Assembly: GCA_020722625.1 (NCBI GenBank)
Contig: DYKK01000199.1
Coordinates: forward strand, 1 to 6,309
Length of the DNA stretch: 6,309 nucleotides
Reading direction: 5' to 3'
DNA from: Anaeromyxobacter dehalogenans
Lineage (GTDB): Bacteria > Myxococcota_A > UBA9042 > DTJE01
Shown here: positions 1 through 6,272 of the stretch, in pieces
How the letters are laid out: each line of letters begins with the position of its first letter
How positions within the stretch are numbered: position 1 is the first letter of the stretch
Notes under the pieces: model-generated
Told to the model about the DNA's origin: nothing
Database searches by the model: none
Seen by the model: the letters and a program-made list of their open reading frames with translations, nothing else
Made by a program: the position numbers and the translations under genes

Positions 1-110
1 CTGACCCTGTCGCCTGTCACTGAACTCGTCCCCTCTCACTGTCCCTCCGCCGTTCAACGGCCCGCCTGAGCGGCAGGATCTGGTGGCGGATTCTGGACTC
101 GTCGTTTCGG
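1..110. other. Left-edge intergenic DNA with small palindromes
   Basis: I see no gene here. The first 50 bases are rich in C and T on the plus strand, with loosely repeated CTGTC and CACTG words. Two short inverted repeats follow: GCCGTT/AACGGC around a single base at 49-61, then CCGC/GCGG around CTGA at 62-73. One copy of the 19-nt repeat comes next at 78-96. The palindromes could be a weak terminator for a gene to the left, but no T-run follows them, so I call them only as repeat-type intergenic sequence. Confidence 0.5.
78..96 (+). repeat. 19-nt direct repeat, copy 1
   Basis: The 19-base sequence ATCTGGTGGCGGATTCTGG occurs here and again, identically and in the same orientation, at 6273-6291. 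The flanking bases differ (AGG before and ACTC after here; GAA before and CCCA after in the other copy). An exact 19-mer repeated by chance in 6.3 kb is very unlikely. Both copies are intergenic, which points to a dispersed repeat family. Confidence 0.7.
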
Positions 111-139
111 TTTACTCGCCCCCTCATCGCCCCTATAAT
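111..139 (+). promoter_or_regulatory. Sigma70-type promoter of the dehydrogenase gene
   Basis: A TTTACT -35 element (111-116) is separated by exactly 17 bases from a perfect TATAAT -10 element (134-139). This AT-rich motif stands out in very GC-rich DNA. Transcription would start near 146, giving a leader of about 43 nt that contains the ribosome binding site. It probably drives the dehydrogenase gene and, by read-through, metG. Confidence 0.7.
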
Positions 140-173
140 CCGCCCCGCCGGGAAGGGACCCGGCGTCACAACC

Positions 174-180
174 AGGAGGT
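174..180 (+). promoter_or_regulatory. Strong ribosome binding site for the dehydrogenase
   Basis: AGGAGGT is a near-perfect Shine-Dalgarno sequence. Nine bases lie between its AGGAGG core and the ATG at 189, which fixes that codon as the start. Confidence 0.85.
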
Positions 181-188
181 GTCCGGCC

Positions 189-1736
189 ATGGTGACGGAG
201 TTCCGAAACGATCCGTTGAGCGATTTCTCGTCCGACCGGAATCGCGAGGCCCAGGTCCGCGCCATCGCGGCGGTCGAGGCCCGCTTCGGGGCAAGGGTCC
301 CGGCCTGGGTCGGGGGGCGCGAGGTCATGACGGACCGGACGATCACCTCGTTGAACCCCTCGGAGCCGGACCAGGTCGTGGGATACGCGGCGAGCGCCAC
401 GCCCGAGATGGCCGACCAGGCCATCCGGGCCGCGTACGATGCCTTTCGCGAGTACTCGCGCTGGACCCCGGAGGCGCGGGCCTCGGTCCTGCTGCGCGCC
501 GCGAACCTCATGCGCCGCCGCCGGTTCGAACTGAACGCGGTCGAGGTCCTCGAGGCCGGCAAGTCGTGGATCGAGGCGGACGCGGACGTGGCCGAGGCGA
601 TTGACTTCTGCGAGTTCTATGCCCGCGAGGCGGAACGCTACGGCGGGCCGCAGCCCGTCGCGCCGCTTCCGGGCGAACGCAACGAGCTGACCTACCTGCC
701 GCTCGGGGTGGTGGTGGTCATCCCCCCGTGGAACTTCCCGCTCGCGATCACGGCGGGCATGACCACGGGGGCCCTGGCCGCGGGGAACACCGTGGTCCTG
801 AAGCCCGCGTCCGCGACGCCGGTGATCGCGTGGTACCTGCTGGACATCCTGCGGGAGGCGGGGTTGCCGGACAACGCCCTCCAGTTCCTGCCGGGGTCGG
901 GCGGGGCGATCGGGGACTTCCTGGTGGGCCACCCGCTCACGCGGATGGTCGCCTTCACCGGGTCGAAGGAGGTCGGGCTGCGCATCAGCGAACTCGCGGC
1001 GAAGGTCGCGCCGGGCCAGAAATGGATCAAGCGCGTGATCGCCGAGATGGGCGGCAAGGACGCGATCATCGTGGACGAGGACGCGGACCTCGAGGCCGCG
1101 GCCGCGGGGATCGTGACCTCGGCCTTCGGGTTCCAGGGGCAGAAGTGCTCGGCGTGCTCGCGGGCCATCCTGGTGGATGCGATCTACGACCGGGTCGTCG
1201 AGGACGTCGTGACGCGCGCCAAGGCCATCCGTGTCGGTCCGGTCAAGGACCCGGCCCACACGATGGGTCCGGTCATCACCGAGTCCGCGATGAACGGGAT
1301 CCTCAAGTACATCGAGGTCGGGAAGGGCGAGGGGACGCTGTTGTGCGGGGGCCGCCGGATCGAGCGGCCGGGGTACTTCATCGAGCCCACGGTCATCGGG
1401 GACGTGAAGCCCGGCGCCCGCATCGAGCAGGAGGAGATCTTCGGACCGGTTCTGGCGTGCCTCCGGGCGCGCGACTTCGAGGAGGCCATCGCCGTCGCGA
1501 ACGACACGGACTACGGCCTGACCGGGGCGGTGTATTCGAGGAACCGGGCGCATCTGGAACAGGCCCGCCGCGAGTTCTTCGTCGGGAATCTCTACTTCAA
1601 CCGCAAGTGCACGGGCGCCCTGGTGGGCGTCCACCCGTTCGGCGGGTTCAACCTGTCCGGCACGGATTCGAAGGCGGGCGGGCGCGACTACCTGCTCCTG
1701 TTCTTGCAGGCGAAGTCCGTGACCGAGGCGATCTGA
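189..1736 (+). CDS. rocA: 1-pyrroline-5-carboxylate (L-glutamate gamma-semialdehyde) dehydrogenase, RocA type
   Basis: This cytoplasmic enzyme of the aldehyde dehydrogenase superfamily oxidises glutamate semialdehyde (from 1-pyrroline-5-carboxylate) to glutamate with NAD+, the last step of proline and arginine breakdown. At 515 residues it matches the stand-alone RocA/PruA family. Visible family features are PPWNF with the oxyanion Asn182, the cofactor-binding KPAS at 205-208, FTGSKEVG at 256-263, general-base Glu286 in EMGGKD, the nucleophile Cys320 in GQKCSACSR (34 residues after Glu286, as usual), EIFGP at 416-420, and the C-terminal NRKCTGALVG...HPFGG...SGTDSKAGG block typical of P5C dehydrogenases. 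The ATG at 189 follows a strong ribosome binding site and promoter. No proline dehydrogenase gene is in the window, so that partner must lie elsewhere, or the substrate comes from arginine/ornithine. Another aldehyde substrate is possible but the C-terminal signature argues against it. Confidence 0.93.
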   Translation: MVTEFRNDPLSDFSSDRNREAQVRAIAAVEARFGARVPAWVGGREVMTDRTITSLNPSEPDQVVGYAASATPEMADQAIRAAYDAFREYSRWTPEARASVLLRAANLMRRRRFELNAVEVLEAGKSWIEADADVAEAIDFCEFYAREAERYGGPQPVAPLPGERNELTYLPLGVVVVIPPWNFPLAITAGMTTGALAAGNTVVLKPASATPVIAWYLLDILREAGLPDNALQFLPGSGGAIGDFLVGHPLTRMVAFTGSKEVGLRISELAAKVAPGQKWIKRVIAEMGGKDAIIVDEDADLEAAAAGIVTSAFGFQGQKCSACSRAILVDAIYDRVVEDVVTRAKAIRVGPVKDPAHTMGPVITESAMNGILKYIEVGKGEGTLLCGGRRIERPGYFIEPTVIGDVKPGARIEQEEIFGPVLACLRARDFEEAIAVANDTDYGLTGAVYSRNRAHLEQARREFFVGNLYFNRKCTGALVGVHPFGGFNLSGTDSKAGGRDYLLLFLQAKSVTEAI

Positions 1737-1776
1737 CCCGGGGCGCGTGGGCGGCCGGGGGGCCGTATCCCGGACC

Positions 1777-1783
1777 TGGAGGT
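1777..1783 (+). promoter_or_regulatory. Ribosome binding site selecting the metG GTG start
   Basis: TGGAGGT lies 6 bases before GTG at 1790. The reading frame is open far upstream (to 728) inside the dehydrogenase gene, so this site, together with the normal MetRS N-terminus beginning at 1790, decides the start. Confidence 0.8.
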
Positions 1784-1789
1784 CTTCCC

Positions 1790-3700
1790 GTGAGCGATGT
1801 CTTTTACGTGACGACCCCGATCTACTACGTCAACGACCGCCCGCACATCGGGCACGCCTACTGCACGGTCCTCGCGGACGTGCTGATGCGCTACCATCGT
1901 CTGTTTGACGACGAAACGTACTTCCTGACAGGGGTGGACGAGCACGGGCAGAAGGTCGAGGAGGCGGCGCGCAAGCGCGGCGTGGACCCGCAGGCCCACT
2001 GCGACGAGATGCAGGCCCACTTCCGCGACCTGTGGGCGACGCTCGACGTGGCGAACGACGACTTCATCCGGACCACGGAGCCCCGCCATGCGGCCATCGT
2101 GCAGGAGGCGCTCCAGCGCCTGTGGGAAAAGGGCGAGATCTACCTCGGCGAGTACGAAGGATTTTACAGTCCGCGCGTCGAGAAGTTCTTCTCGGCCGAG
2201 GAACTGGTGGACGGGCGGTGCCCGGAGAGCGGCGGGGAGGTGTTCCGCCTGAAGGAGGCGAACTACTTCTTCCGGATGTCGAAGTACCGCGACGCCCTGG
2301 TCCGACACATCGAGGACCACCCGGACTTCATCCGGCCCGAGTCGCGCCGAAACGAGGTCTTGGGGTTTTTGGCGAGGCCGCTCGGGGACCTGTGCATCTC
2401 GCGGCCCAAGGCGAGGCTGTCGTGGGGCATCGAACTCCCGTTTGACCGGGACTTCGTGACGTACGTGTGGTTCGACGCCCTGATGAACTACGTGAGCGCC
2501 ATCGGCCTGTACCGGGACGACGAGCGCTTCCGGCGCCTGTGGGGCGGGGTCCACCACCTGATCGGCAAGGACATCCTGACCACCCACAGCGTGTACTGGA
2601 CCACGATGCTCATGGCGCTGGACCTGCCGCTCCCGCGTCACATCGTGGCCACGGGGTGGTGGCTAGTCGATCAGACCAAGATGTCGAAGTCGCTCGGCAA
2701 CGTGGTGGACCCCCTGTCGTTGAAGGACCGGTACGGGGTGGATTCCCTGCGCTACTTCCTGATGCGCGAGATGGTGGTCGGGCTGGACGCCTCGTTTTCG
2801 GAGGTCGCGTTCCTGAAGCGCCACAACTACGACCTCGGCAACGACCTCGGAAACCTGGCCAACCGGCTCGCGCGGCTCGTGCAGCGGTCCTTCGGCGGGC
2901 GCGTGCCCGAGGCCGGGCCCGAGGCCGGACCCGACGCGGCGGTGCGCGCCCAGGCCGAGGCCCTGCCCGGCGAGGTCCGCCGCCTCGTCCTGGACCTGCG
3001 CATCGAGGCCGCGATCGAGACCACGATGGCCCTCGCCCGGCGAATCAACCGCTACCTGACCGAGACCGAACCGTTCAAGGCGGTCGCGACGGACCCGGCG
3101 CGGGCCGGCCACGTGGTGCGGCACGCCCTGGAGGGGCTGCGGTTCGTCCTGACCCTGCTGTGGCCCGTGATGCCCCGCAAGGTGGAGGCCCTCCTGCGCG
3201 AGATGGGCGCGGGCGGGCCGGTCCGGAGGGTCGAGGACCTGCGCTGGGGCGGGCTCGCGACCGGGGCCGAGGTCACGCTGGCCGGCCCCCCGTTCCCGCG
3301 TTTCGAGGTCCCCAAGGAGGTCGCGGAACCGGCGAAATCGCCGGCCCGCGAGGAACCGGGGACGCCCACGAGCGCGACGGTTTCCTACGAGGACTTCCGC
3401 CGGCTCGACCTGCGCGCGGGCACCGTGGTGCTGGCCGAGCCCGTCCAGGGGTCGAAGAAACTCCTGCGCCTGCTCGTGGACCTGGGCGAGGCCGAGCCCC
3501 GGCAGGTCGTGGCCGGGGTCGCGCAGCACGTCCGCCCGGAGGACCTCCTGGGCCGCCAGGTCGTGATCGTGGCGAACCTGGAACCCCGCAAGGTCTTCGG
3601 GGTCGAGAGCCGCGGGATGATCCTCGCCGCCTCGGACGACGGGGCGCTTGCGGTTCTGCACCCGTCGAAGCCTGTCAAGCCCGGCTCGCGGGTTTCCTGA
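1790..3700 (+). CDS. metG: Methionyl-tRNA synthetase with C-terminal tRNA-binding domain
   Basis: This 636-residue class I synthetase attaches methionine to initiator and elongator tRNA-Met in the cytoplasm. It starts VSDVFYVTTPIYYVNDRPHIGH, with the HIGH motif at residues 19-22; KMSKS is at 297-301. The connective-peptide knuckle (about 126-148) has lost most zinc-binding cysteines: the usual Cys-x2-Cys is Ser127 and Val130, and only Cys144 of the second pair remains, next to Ser147. The YVWFDALMNY block follows before KMSKS. In the anticodon-binding helical domain Asn346 and the Trp458-Pro459 pair sit where family members contact the CAU anticodon. A Pro/Glu/Ala-rich linker (about 500-530) leads to a C-terminal OB-fold tRNA-binding (EMAPII/Trbp111-like) domain at 531-636, which usually mediates dimerisation. 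A GTG start with a good ribosome binding site follows rocA by 53 nt, so co-transcription is likely. Confidence 0.96.
   Translation: MSDVFYVTTPIYYVNDRPHIGHAYCTVLADVLMRYHRLFDDETYFLTGVDEHGQKVEEAARKRGVDPQAHCDEMQAHFRDLWATLDVANDDFIRTTEPRHAAIVQEALQRLWEKGEIYLGEYEGFYSPRVEKFFSAEELVDGRCPESGGEVFRLKEANYFFRMSKYRDALVRHIEDHPDFIRPESRRNEVLGFLARPLGDLCISRPKARLSWGIELPFDRDFVTYVWFDALMNYVSAIGLYRDDERFRRLWGGVHHLIGKDILTTHSVYWTTMLMALDLPLPRHIVATGWWLVDQTKMSKSLGNVVDPLSLKDRYGVDSLRYFLMREMVVGLDASFSEVAFLKRHNYDLGNDLGNLANRLARLVQRSFGGRVPEAGPEAGPDAAVRAQAEALPGEVRRLVLDLRIEAAIETTMALARRINRYLTETEPFKAVATDPARAGHVVRHALEGLRFVLTLLWPVMPRKVEALLREMGAGGPVRRVEDLRWGGLATGAEVTLAGPPFPRFEVPKEVAEPAKSPAREEPGTPTSATVSYEDFRRLDLRAGTVVLAEPVQGSKKLLRLLVDLGEAEPRQVVAGVAQHVRPEDLLGRQVVIVANLEPRKVFGVESRGMILAASDDGALAVLHPSKPVKPGSRVS
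2909..2932 (+). repeat. 12-nt tandem duplication inside metG
   Basis: GAGGCCGGGCCC (2909-2920) is followed directly by GAGGCCGGACCC (2921-2932), one mismatch apart. It encodes EAGP twice (residues 374-381). It lies in a variable loop of the anticodon-binding domain and keeps the frame, so it is probably a harmless slippage duplication. Confidence 0.6.
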
Positions 3701-3704
3701 CGGA

Positions 3705-4763
3705 TCAAGGTTCCAGGAGCCTGACGCCGACCAGGGCGAGGATCAACGCCGCCAGCAGGAAGCCGAGTACCACGAACAGCAGGTTGCGGTATCCCCGGTC
3801 GGTCCCGGCCGGGGGCGCGGATTGGACACCTTTTTCGCGCCTCGAGTCCTTGCGGGACTTCGGTTTCGGGGCGGGGACCTTCTCGATCGCCTCGACCAGG
3901 GCCAGGCGCCCCGCCTCGCCGGGGTCCAGGCCCGCGTCCACGAGCGCCTTCGAGAACTCGGCCGCGGACTGGAAGCGGTCCGAGGGCTTCCTCGACAGGG
4001 TCTTCTTGAGGAGGGGCTTCAGGGCGTCCGGGCAGTCGAGCGCATCCACGCGCCCCGCATCGAAGCCCCGGGCCTGATCGTCCGACGAAGGCATGCCGCC
4101 CAGCATCGCCACGAGCGTCACGCCGAGCGAGTACAGGTCCGATCGCGCGTCCAGGCGCTCGCCCGCGGCCTGCTCCGGGGACATGAAGGCCGCCTTGCCC
4201 TTGACGAGGCCGGCCTGGGTCTTCTCGACGCGATGGGCGCCCGTCGCGATCCCGAAGTCGCACAGTTTCACGGCGCCGGAGCGGTCCAGCAGGATGTTCT
4301 GGGGGCTCACGTCCCGGTGGACGACCCCGATCGGCCGGCCGTTCGCGTCCTTCAGGTCGTGGGCGTAGGACAGGGCGCGCAGCACGCCCTGCGCGATGAA
4401 GAGGGCCGCCCGCCCGTCGAGGGGCCTCGGGTTCCTGCCGCGCTGGAGGTGCTTCAGGAGCGCGGACAGGCTGACCCCGTCCACGTACTCCATCGCGAGG
4501 TAGAACCGTCCGTCCGCCTCGCCGAAGTCGAGGACCGACGCGATGTTCGGGTGCGACAGGCGCGCGCCGAGCCGCGCCTCGTCAATGAACATCCGGACGG
4601 TGTCCTCGTCCTGGGCCGCCTCGTCCAGGAGGACCTTGATCGCGACCGGCTTCTCGAAGCCCATGGGGCCGGCGACGCGCGCTCGATAGACCGCGGCCAT
4701 CCCGCCGGTCGCGATCAGGTCGCCGACCTCGTACTGGCCCAGAACCAGGATCGGAGAGCGCAT
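3705..4763 (-). CDS. Tail-anchored Ser/Thr protein kinase (Hanks type)
   Basis: This 352-residue protein has a near-complete eukaryotic-like kinase domain at about 11-275. Visible residues are the glycine loop IATGGMAAVY (17-26, first Gly replaced by Ala18), ATP-binding Lys43 in VAIK, helix-C Glu62 in FIDEARL, the catalytic loop HRDVSPQN (149-156; Asp151, Asn156), DFG at 169-171, SPE at 195-197 in place of APE, and SDLYSLGV. All catalytic residues are present, so activity is expected. A basic, proline-containing linker (about 295-324) precedes one hydrophobic segment (about 327-348) ending just before the C-terminus. The kinase therefore faces the cytoplasm with almost nothing outside: no PASTA, TPR or sensor domain. 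The HRDVSPQN style resembles myxobacterial kinases. It starts 12 nt after asnS on the same strand, with no clear ribosome binding site, suggesting co-transcription and perhaps translational coupling. Its substrate cannot be told from the sequence. Confidence 0.93.
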   Translation of the reverse strand: MRSPILVLGQYEVGDLIATGGMAAVYRARVAGPMGFEKPVAIKVLLDEAAQDEDTVRMFIDEARLGARLSHPNIASVLDFGEADGRFYLAMEYVDGVSLSALLKHLQRGRNPRPLDGRAALFIAQGVLRALSYAHDLKDANGRPIGVVHRDVSPQNILLDRSGAVKLCDFGIATGAHRVEKTQAGLVKGKAAFMSPEQAAGERLDARSDLYSLGVTLVAMLGGMPSSDDQARGFDAGRVDALDCPDALKPLLKKTLSRKPSDRFQSAAEFSKALVDAGLDPGEAGRLALVEAIEKVPAPKPKSRKDSRREKGVQSAPPAGTDRGYRNLLFVVLGFLLAALILALVGVRLLEP

Positions 4764-4775
4764 CGGGAACCCGAA

Positions 4776-6068
4776 TCACGGCCAGATCTTTTCGAGCATC
4801 CTGGGAAACGGGATCGTCTCGCGCACGTGGGGGAGCCCGCAGATCCACGCGAGGGTCCGCTCGACCCCCAGCCCGAAGCCCGAGTGCGGGAACGACCCGT
4901 ACCGCCGCAAGTCCACGTACCACCGGAAGGCCTCCTCGGGCAGGCCGTGCGCGCGGATCGCGGCCCGGAGGGTCTCGAGGTCGTCCTCGCGCTGTCCCCC
5001 TCCGATGACCTCGCCGTATCCCTCGGGGGCGAGGACGTCCACGCCCAGGGCGTACCGGGGGTCGTCCGGGTCGCGCTTCATGTAGAACGCCTTCACCGCG
5101 GCCGGGAAGCGGTGGACCATGATCGGGCGGTCGAAGAGCCGGGTGAGGATCGTCTCGTCGTCGCCTCCGAAGTCGTCTCCGGACTGGAGGTCGCTCCCAT
5201 TCTCGTGCAAGAGGCGGACGGCCTCCTCGTAGTGGAGGCGGGGGAACGGCTTCCGGACGGCCTCCAGCGGGCGGGTGTCGCGCTCGAGGACCTCGAGTTC
5301 CCGGCGGCGCTCGTCGAGCACCCGGGCCACGATGGACACCAGGAAGTCCTCGGCCACGGCCATGTTCTGCTCGAAGTCGCAGAAGGCCATCTCGGGCTCC
5401 ACCATCCAGAACTCGGTCAGGTGGCGGCGGGTCTTGGACTTCTCGGCGCGGAAGGTCGGGCCGAAGCAATAGACCTTCCCGAAGGCCGCGGCCGTGGCCT
5501 CGTTGTACAACTGGCCGCTCTGGGTCAGGAACGCCCTGTCCCCGAAGTAGCCGAGTTCGAAGAGGGTCGTGGTGCCCTCGCACGCGGCCGGGGTCAGGAT
5601 GGGCGTGTCCACGAGCAGGAAACCATGTGAATCAAAATAATCGCGAATCGCTTTGATCAGCGAGGCCCGGACCCGGAGGATCGCGTGCTGCCGGCGCGAC
5701 CGGATCCACAGGTGCCGGTGCTCCATCAGGAAGGCGGTCCCGTGTTCCTTGGGGGTGATCGGGTACGGCTCGGACTCATGAACGACCCGGAAGGACGTGA
5801 CGTCCACCTCGTATCCGATGGGCGACCGCGGGTCCGCCCGCACCGTGCCCCCGACCTCGACGCTCGATTCCTGGGGGCAGTGGTCCGCGGCCTGGAACTC
5901 GTCGTCGGACACCTGGGAGCGGACCATGACGCACTGGATCACGCCGGTCCCGTCCCGGACCTGGAGGAAGTGGATCTTGCCGCTGGACCGGCGCGCCGCG
6001 AGCCAGCCGCGGAGCGTCACGACCTGCCCCACTCGATCCTGAATCGTCTCGATCCTCACGTCGTCCAT
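4776..6068 (-). CDS. asnS: Asparaginyl-tRNA synthetase
   Basis: This 430-residue class IIb synthetase makes Asn-tRNA-Asn directly in the cytoplasm, so the organism need not depend solely on Asp-tRNA-Asn amidation. An N-terminal OB-fold anticodon-binding domain (about 1-105, with VTLRGWLAARRSSGKIHFLQVRDG) is followed by the catalytic domain. Motif 1 lies around 143-160 (Pro156 in LVDTPILTP), motif 2 is FGPTFRAE at 202-209 continuing through RRHLTEFWMVEPE, and motif 3 is GFGLGVER at 397-404. The EFWMVEPE stretch, YGEVIGGGQRE (351-361) and the C-terminal HVRETIPFPR distinguish AsnRS from AspRS. The ATG at 6068 matches the usual N-terminus. Its ribosome binding site is weak (a G-rich but not AGGAGG-like stretch). 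It heads a two-gene unit with the downstream kinase. An AT-rich run of codons at residues 138-150 differs from the rest of the gene. Confidence 0.96.
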   Translation of the reverse strand: MDDVRIETIQDRVGQVVTLRGWLAARRSSGKIHFLQVRDGTGVIQCVMVRSQVSDDEFQAADHCPQESSVEVGGTVRADPRSPIGYEVDVTSFRVVHESEPYPITPKEHGTAFLMEHRHLWIRSRRQHAILRVRASLIKAIRDYFDSHGFLLVDTPILTPAACEGTTTLFELGYFGDRAFLTQSGQLYNEATAAAFGKVYCFGPTFRAEKSKTRRHLTEFWMVEPEMAFCDFEQNMAVAEDFLVSIVARVLDERRRELEVLERDTRPLEAVRKPFPRLHYEEAVRLLHENGSDLQSGDDFGGDDETILTRLFDRPIMVHRFPAAVKAFYMKRDPDDPRYALGVDVLAPEGYGEVIGGGQREDDLETLRAAIRAHGLPEEAFRWYVDLRRYGSFPHSGFGLGVERTLAWICGLPHVRETIPFPRMLEKIWP

Positions 6069-6096
6069 GGCGCGCCCGCCCGAGGAAAACGCGTGA

Positions 6097-6125
6097 AACC
6101 TAGCAGAAACCGGGGGAGAAGTAAA
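6097..6125 (-). promoter_or_regulatory. Probable asnS promoter
   Basis: Read on the minus strand, TTTACT (6125-6120) is followed after 17 bases by TAGGTT (6102-6097). The -35 hexamer and spacing are the same as in the promoter at 111-139, but the -10 is weaker, matching the consensus at positions 1, 2 and 6. Transcription would start near 6090, giving a leader of only about 22 nt before the ATG at 6068. The leader is too short for a T-box or riboswitch. Confidence 0.45.
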
Positions 6126-6130
6126 TTCCC

Positions 6131-6163
6131 CCTGATTCGCCGCCTTGAGGGCGGCGAATCAGG
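6131..6163. repeat. Perfect 14-bp inverted repeat (hairpin)
   Basis: CCTGATTCGCCGCC (6131-6144) and its exact reverse complement (6150-6163) surround a 5-base loop, TTGAG. The stem is long and GC-rich. No T-run follows on either strand, and it lies upstream of asnS rather than behind a visible gene, so it is more likely a REP-like intergenic palindrome than a standard terminator. Its left arm begins just 6 bp outside the probable asnS -35 element. Confidence 0.85.
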
Positions 6164-6194
6164 ATTTCGGATTTCGGATTTCGGATTTCGGATT
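6162..6194. repeat. Heptamer tandem array (GGATTTC)n
   Basis: Four full copies of GGATTTC plus five further bases run without a mismatch from 6162 to 6194 (4.7 units). The array begins within the last two bases of the right arm of the adjacent hairpin, so the two look like one composite element. A 7-base period shifts frame with each unit, and the array lies outside any credible gene. Confidence 0.9.
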
Positions 6195-6272
6195 GAAGCT
6201 GCAGACCCGCCGACGTGAGATAGTGGTGAATGAGGATCCGCGTCAAAGCCAACAGGGTCAGTGCGTTGTGAA

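Noticed and set aside
54..1634. Long minus-strand open frame (526 codons) opposite the dehydrogenase gene
   Set aside because: Its product is Arg/Asp/Gly/Pro-rich low-complexity sequence without domains, as expected for the complement of GC-rich codons. The plus-strand gene has full family motifs, a promoter and a ribosome binding site.
1751..1765. Short hairpin (CGGCC/GGCCG) between the dehydrogenase gene and metG as a terminator or attenuator
   Set aside because: The stem is only 5 bp, no T-run follows, and such stems are common by chance in this base composition.
728..1789. Upstream extension of the metG frame
   Set aside because: The extension is out of frame with the dehydrogenase gene it overlaps, and MetRS homologues begin at the FYVTTPIYY region right after the GTG at 1790, which has its own ribosome binding site.
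2467..4077. Plus-strand open frame crossing the metG-kinase junction
   Set aside because: It is an out-of-frame reading of metG that continues antisense to the kinase; the translation is Arg/Gly/Pro-rich with no recognisable domain.
3648..5630. Very long plus-strand open frame (660 codons) opposite the kinase and asnS
   Set aside because: It is entirely antisense to two genes with intact catalytic motifs, and has biased Arg/Gly/Val/Glu composition typical of shadow frames in high-GC DNA.
6069..6130. T-box or amino-acid riboswitch in front of asnS
   Set aside because: The leader from the likely promoter is only about 22 nt, with no T-box-like structure or sequence.
5685..6218. Plus-strand frame running through the start of asnS into the heptamer array
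   Set aside because: Mostly antisense to asnS; its tail (GFRISDFGFRI) is only the translation of the GGATTTC repeat.
6217..6246. Distal minus-strand promoter (TTGACG, 18-base spacer, TATCTC) for asnS
   Set aside because: The -10 matches only three consensus positions, and transcripts would have to pass the strong hairpin. A better-placed candidate exists at 6097-6125.
1..6261. 10-bp inverted match between 1-10 and 6252-6261 as terminal inverted repeats of an element
   Set aside because: Ten-base matches between strands are expected many times by chance in 6.3 kb, the match does not extend, and no transposase is present.
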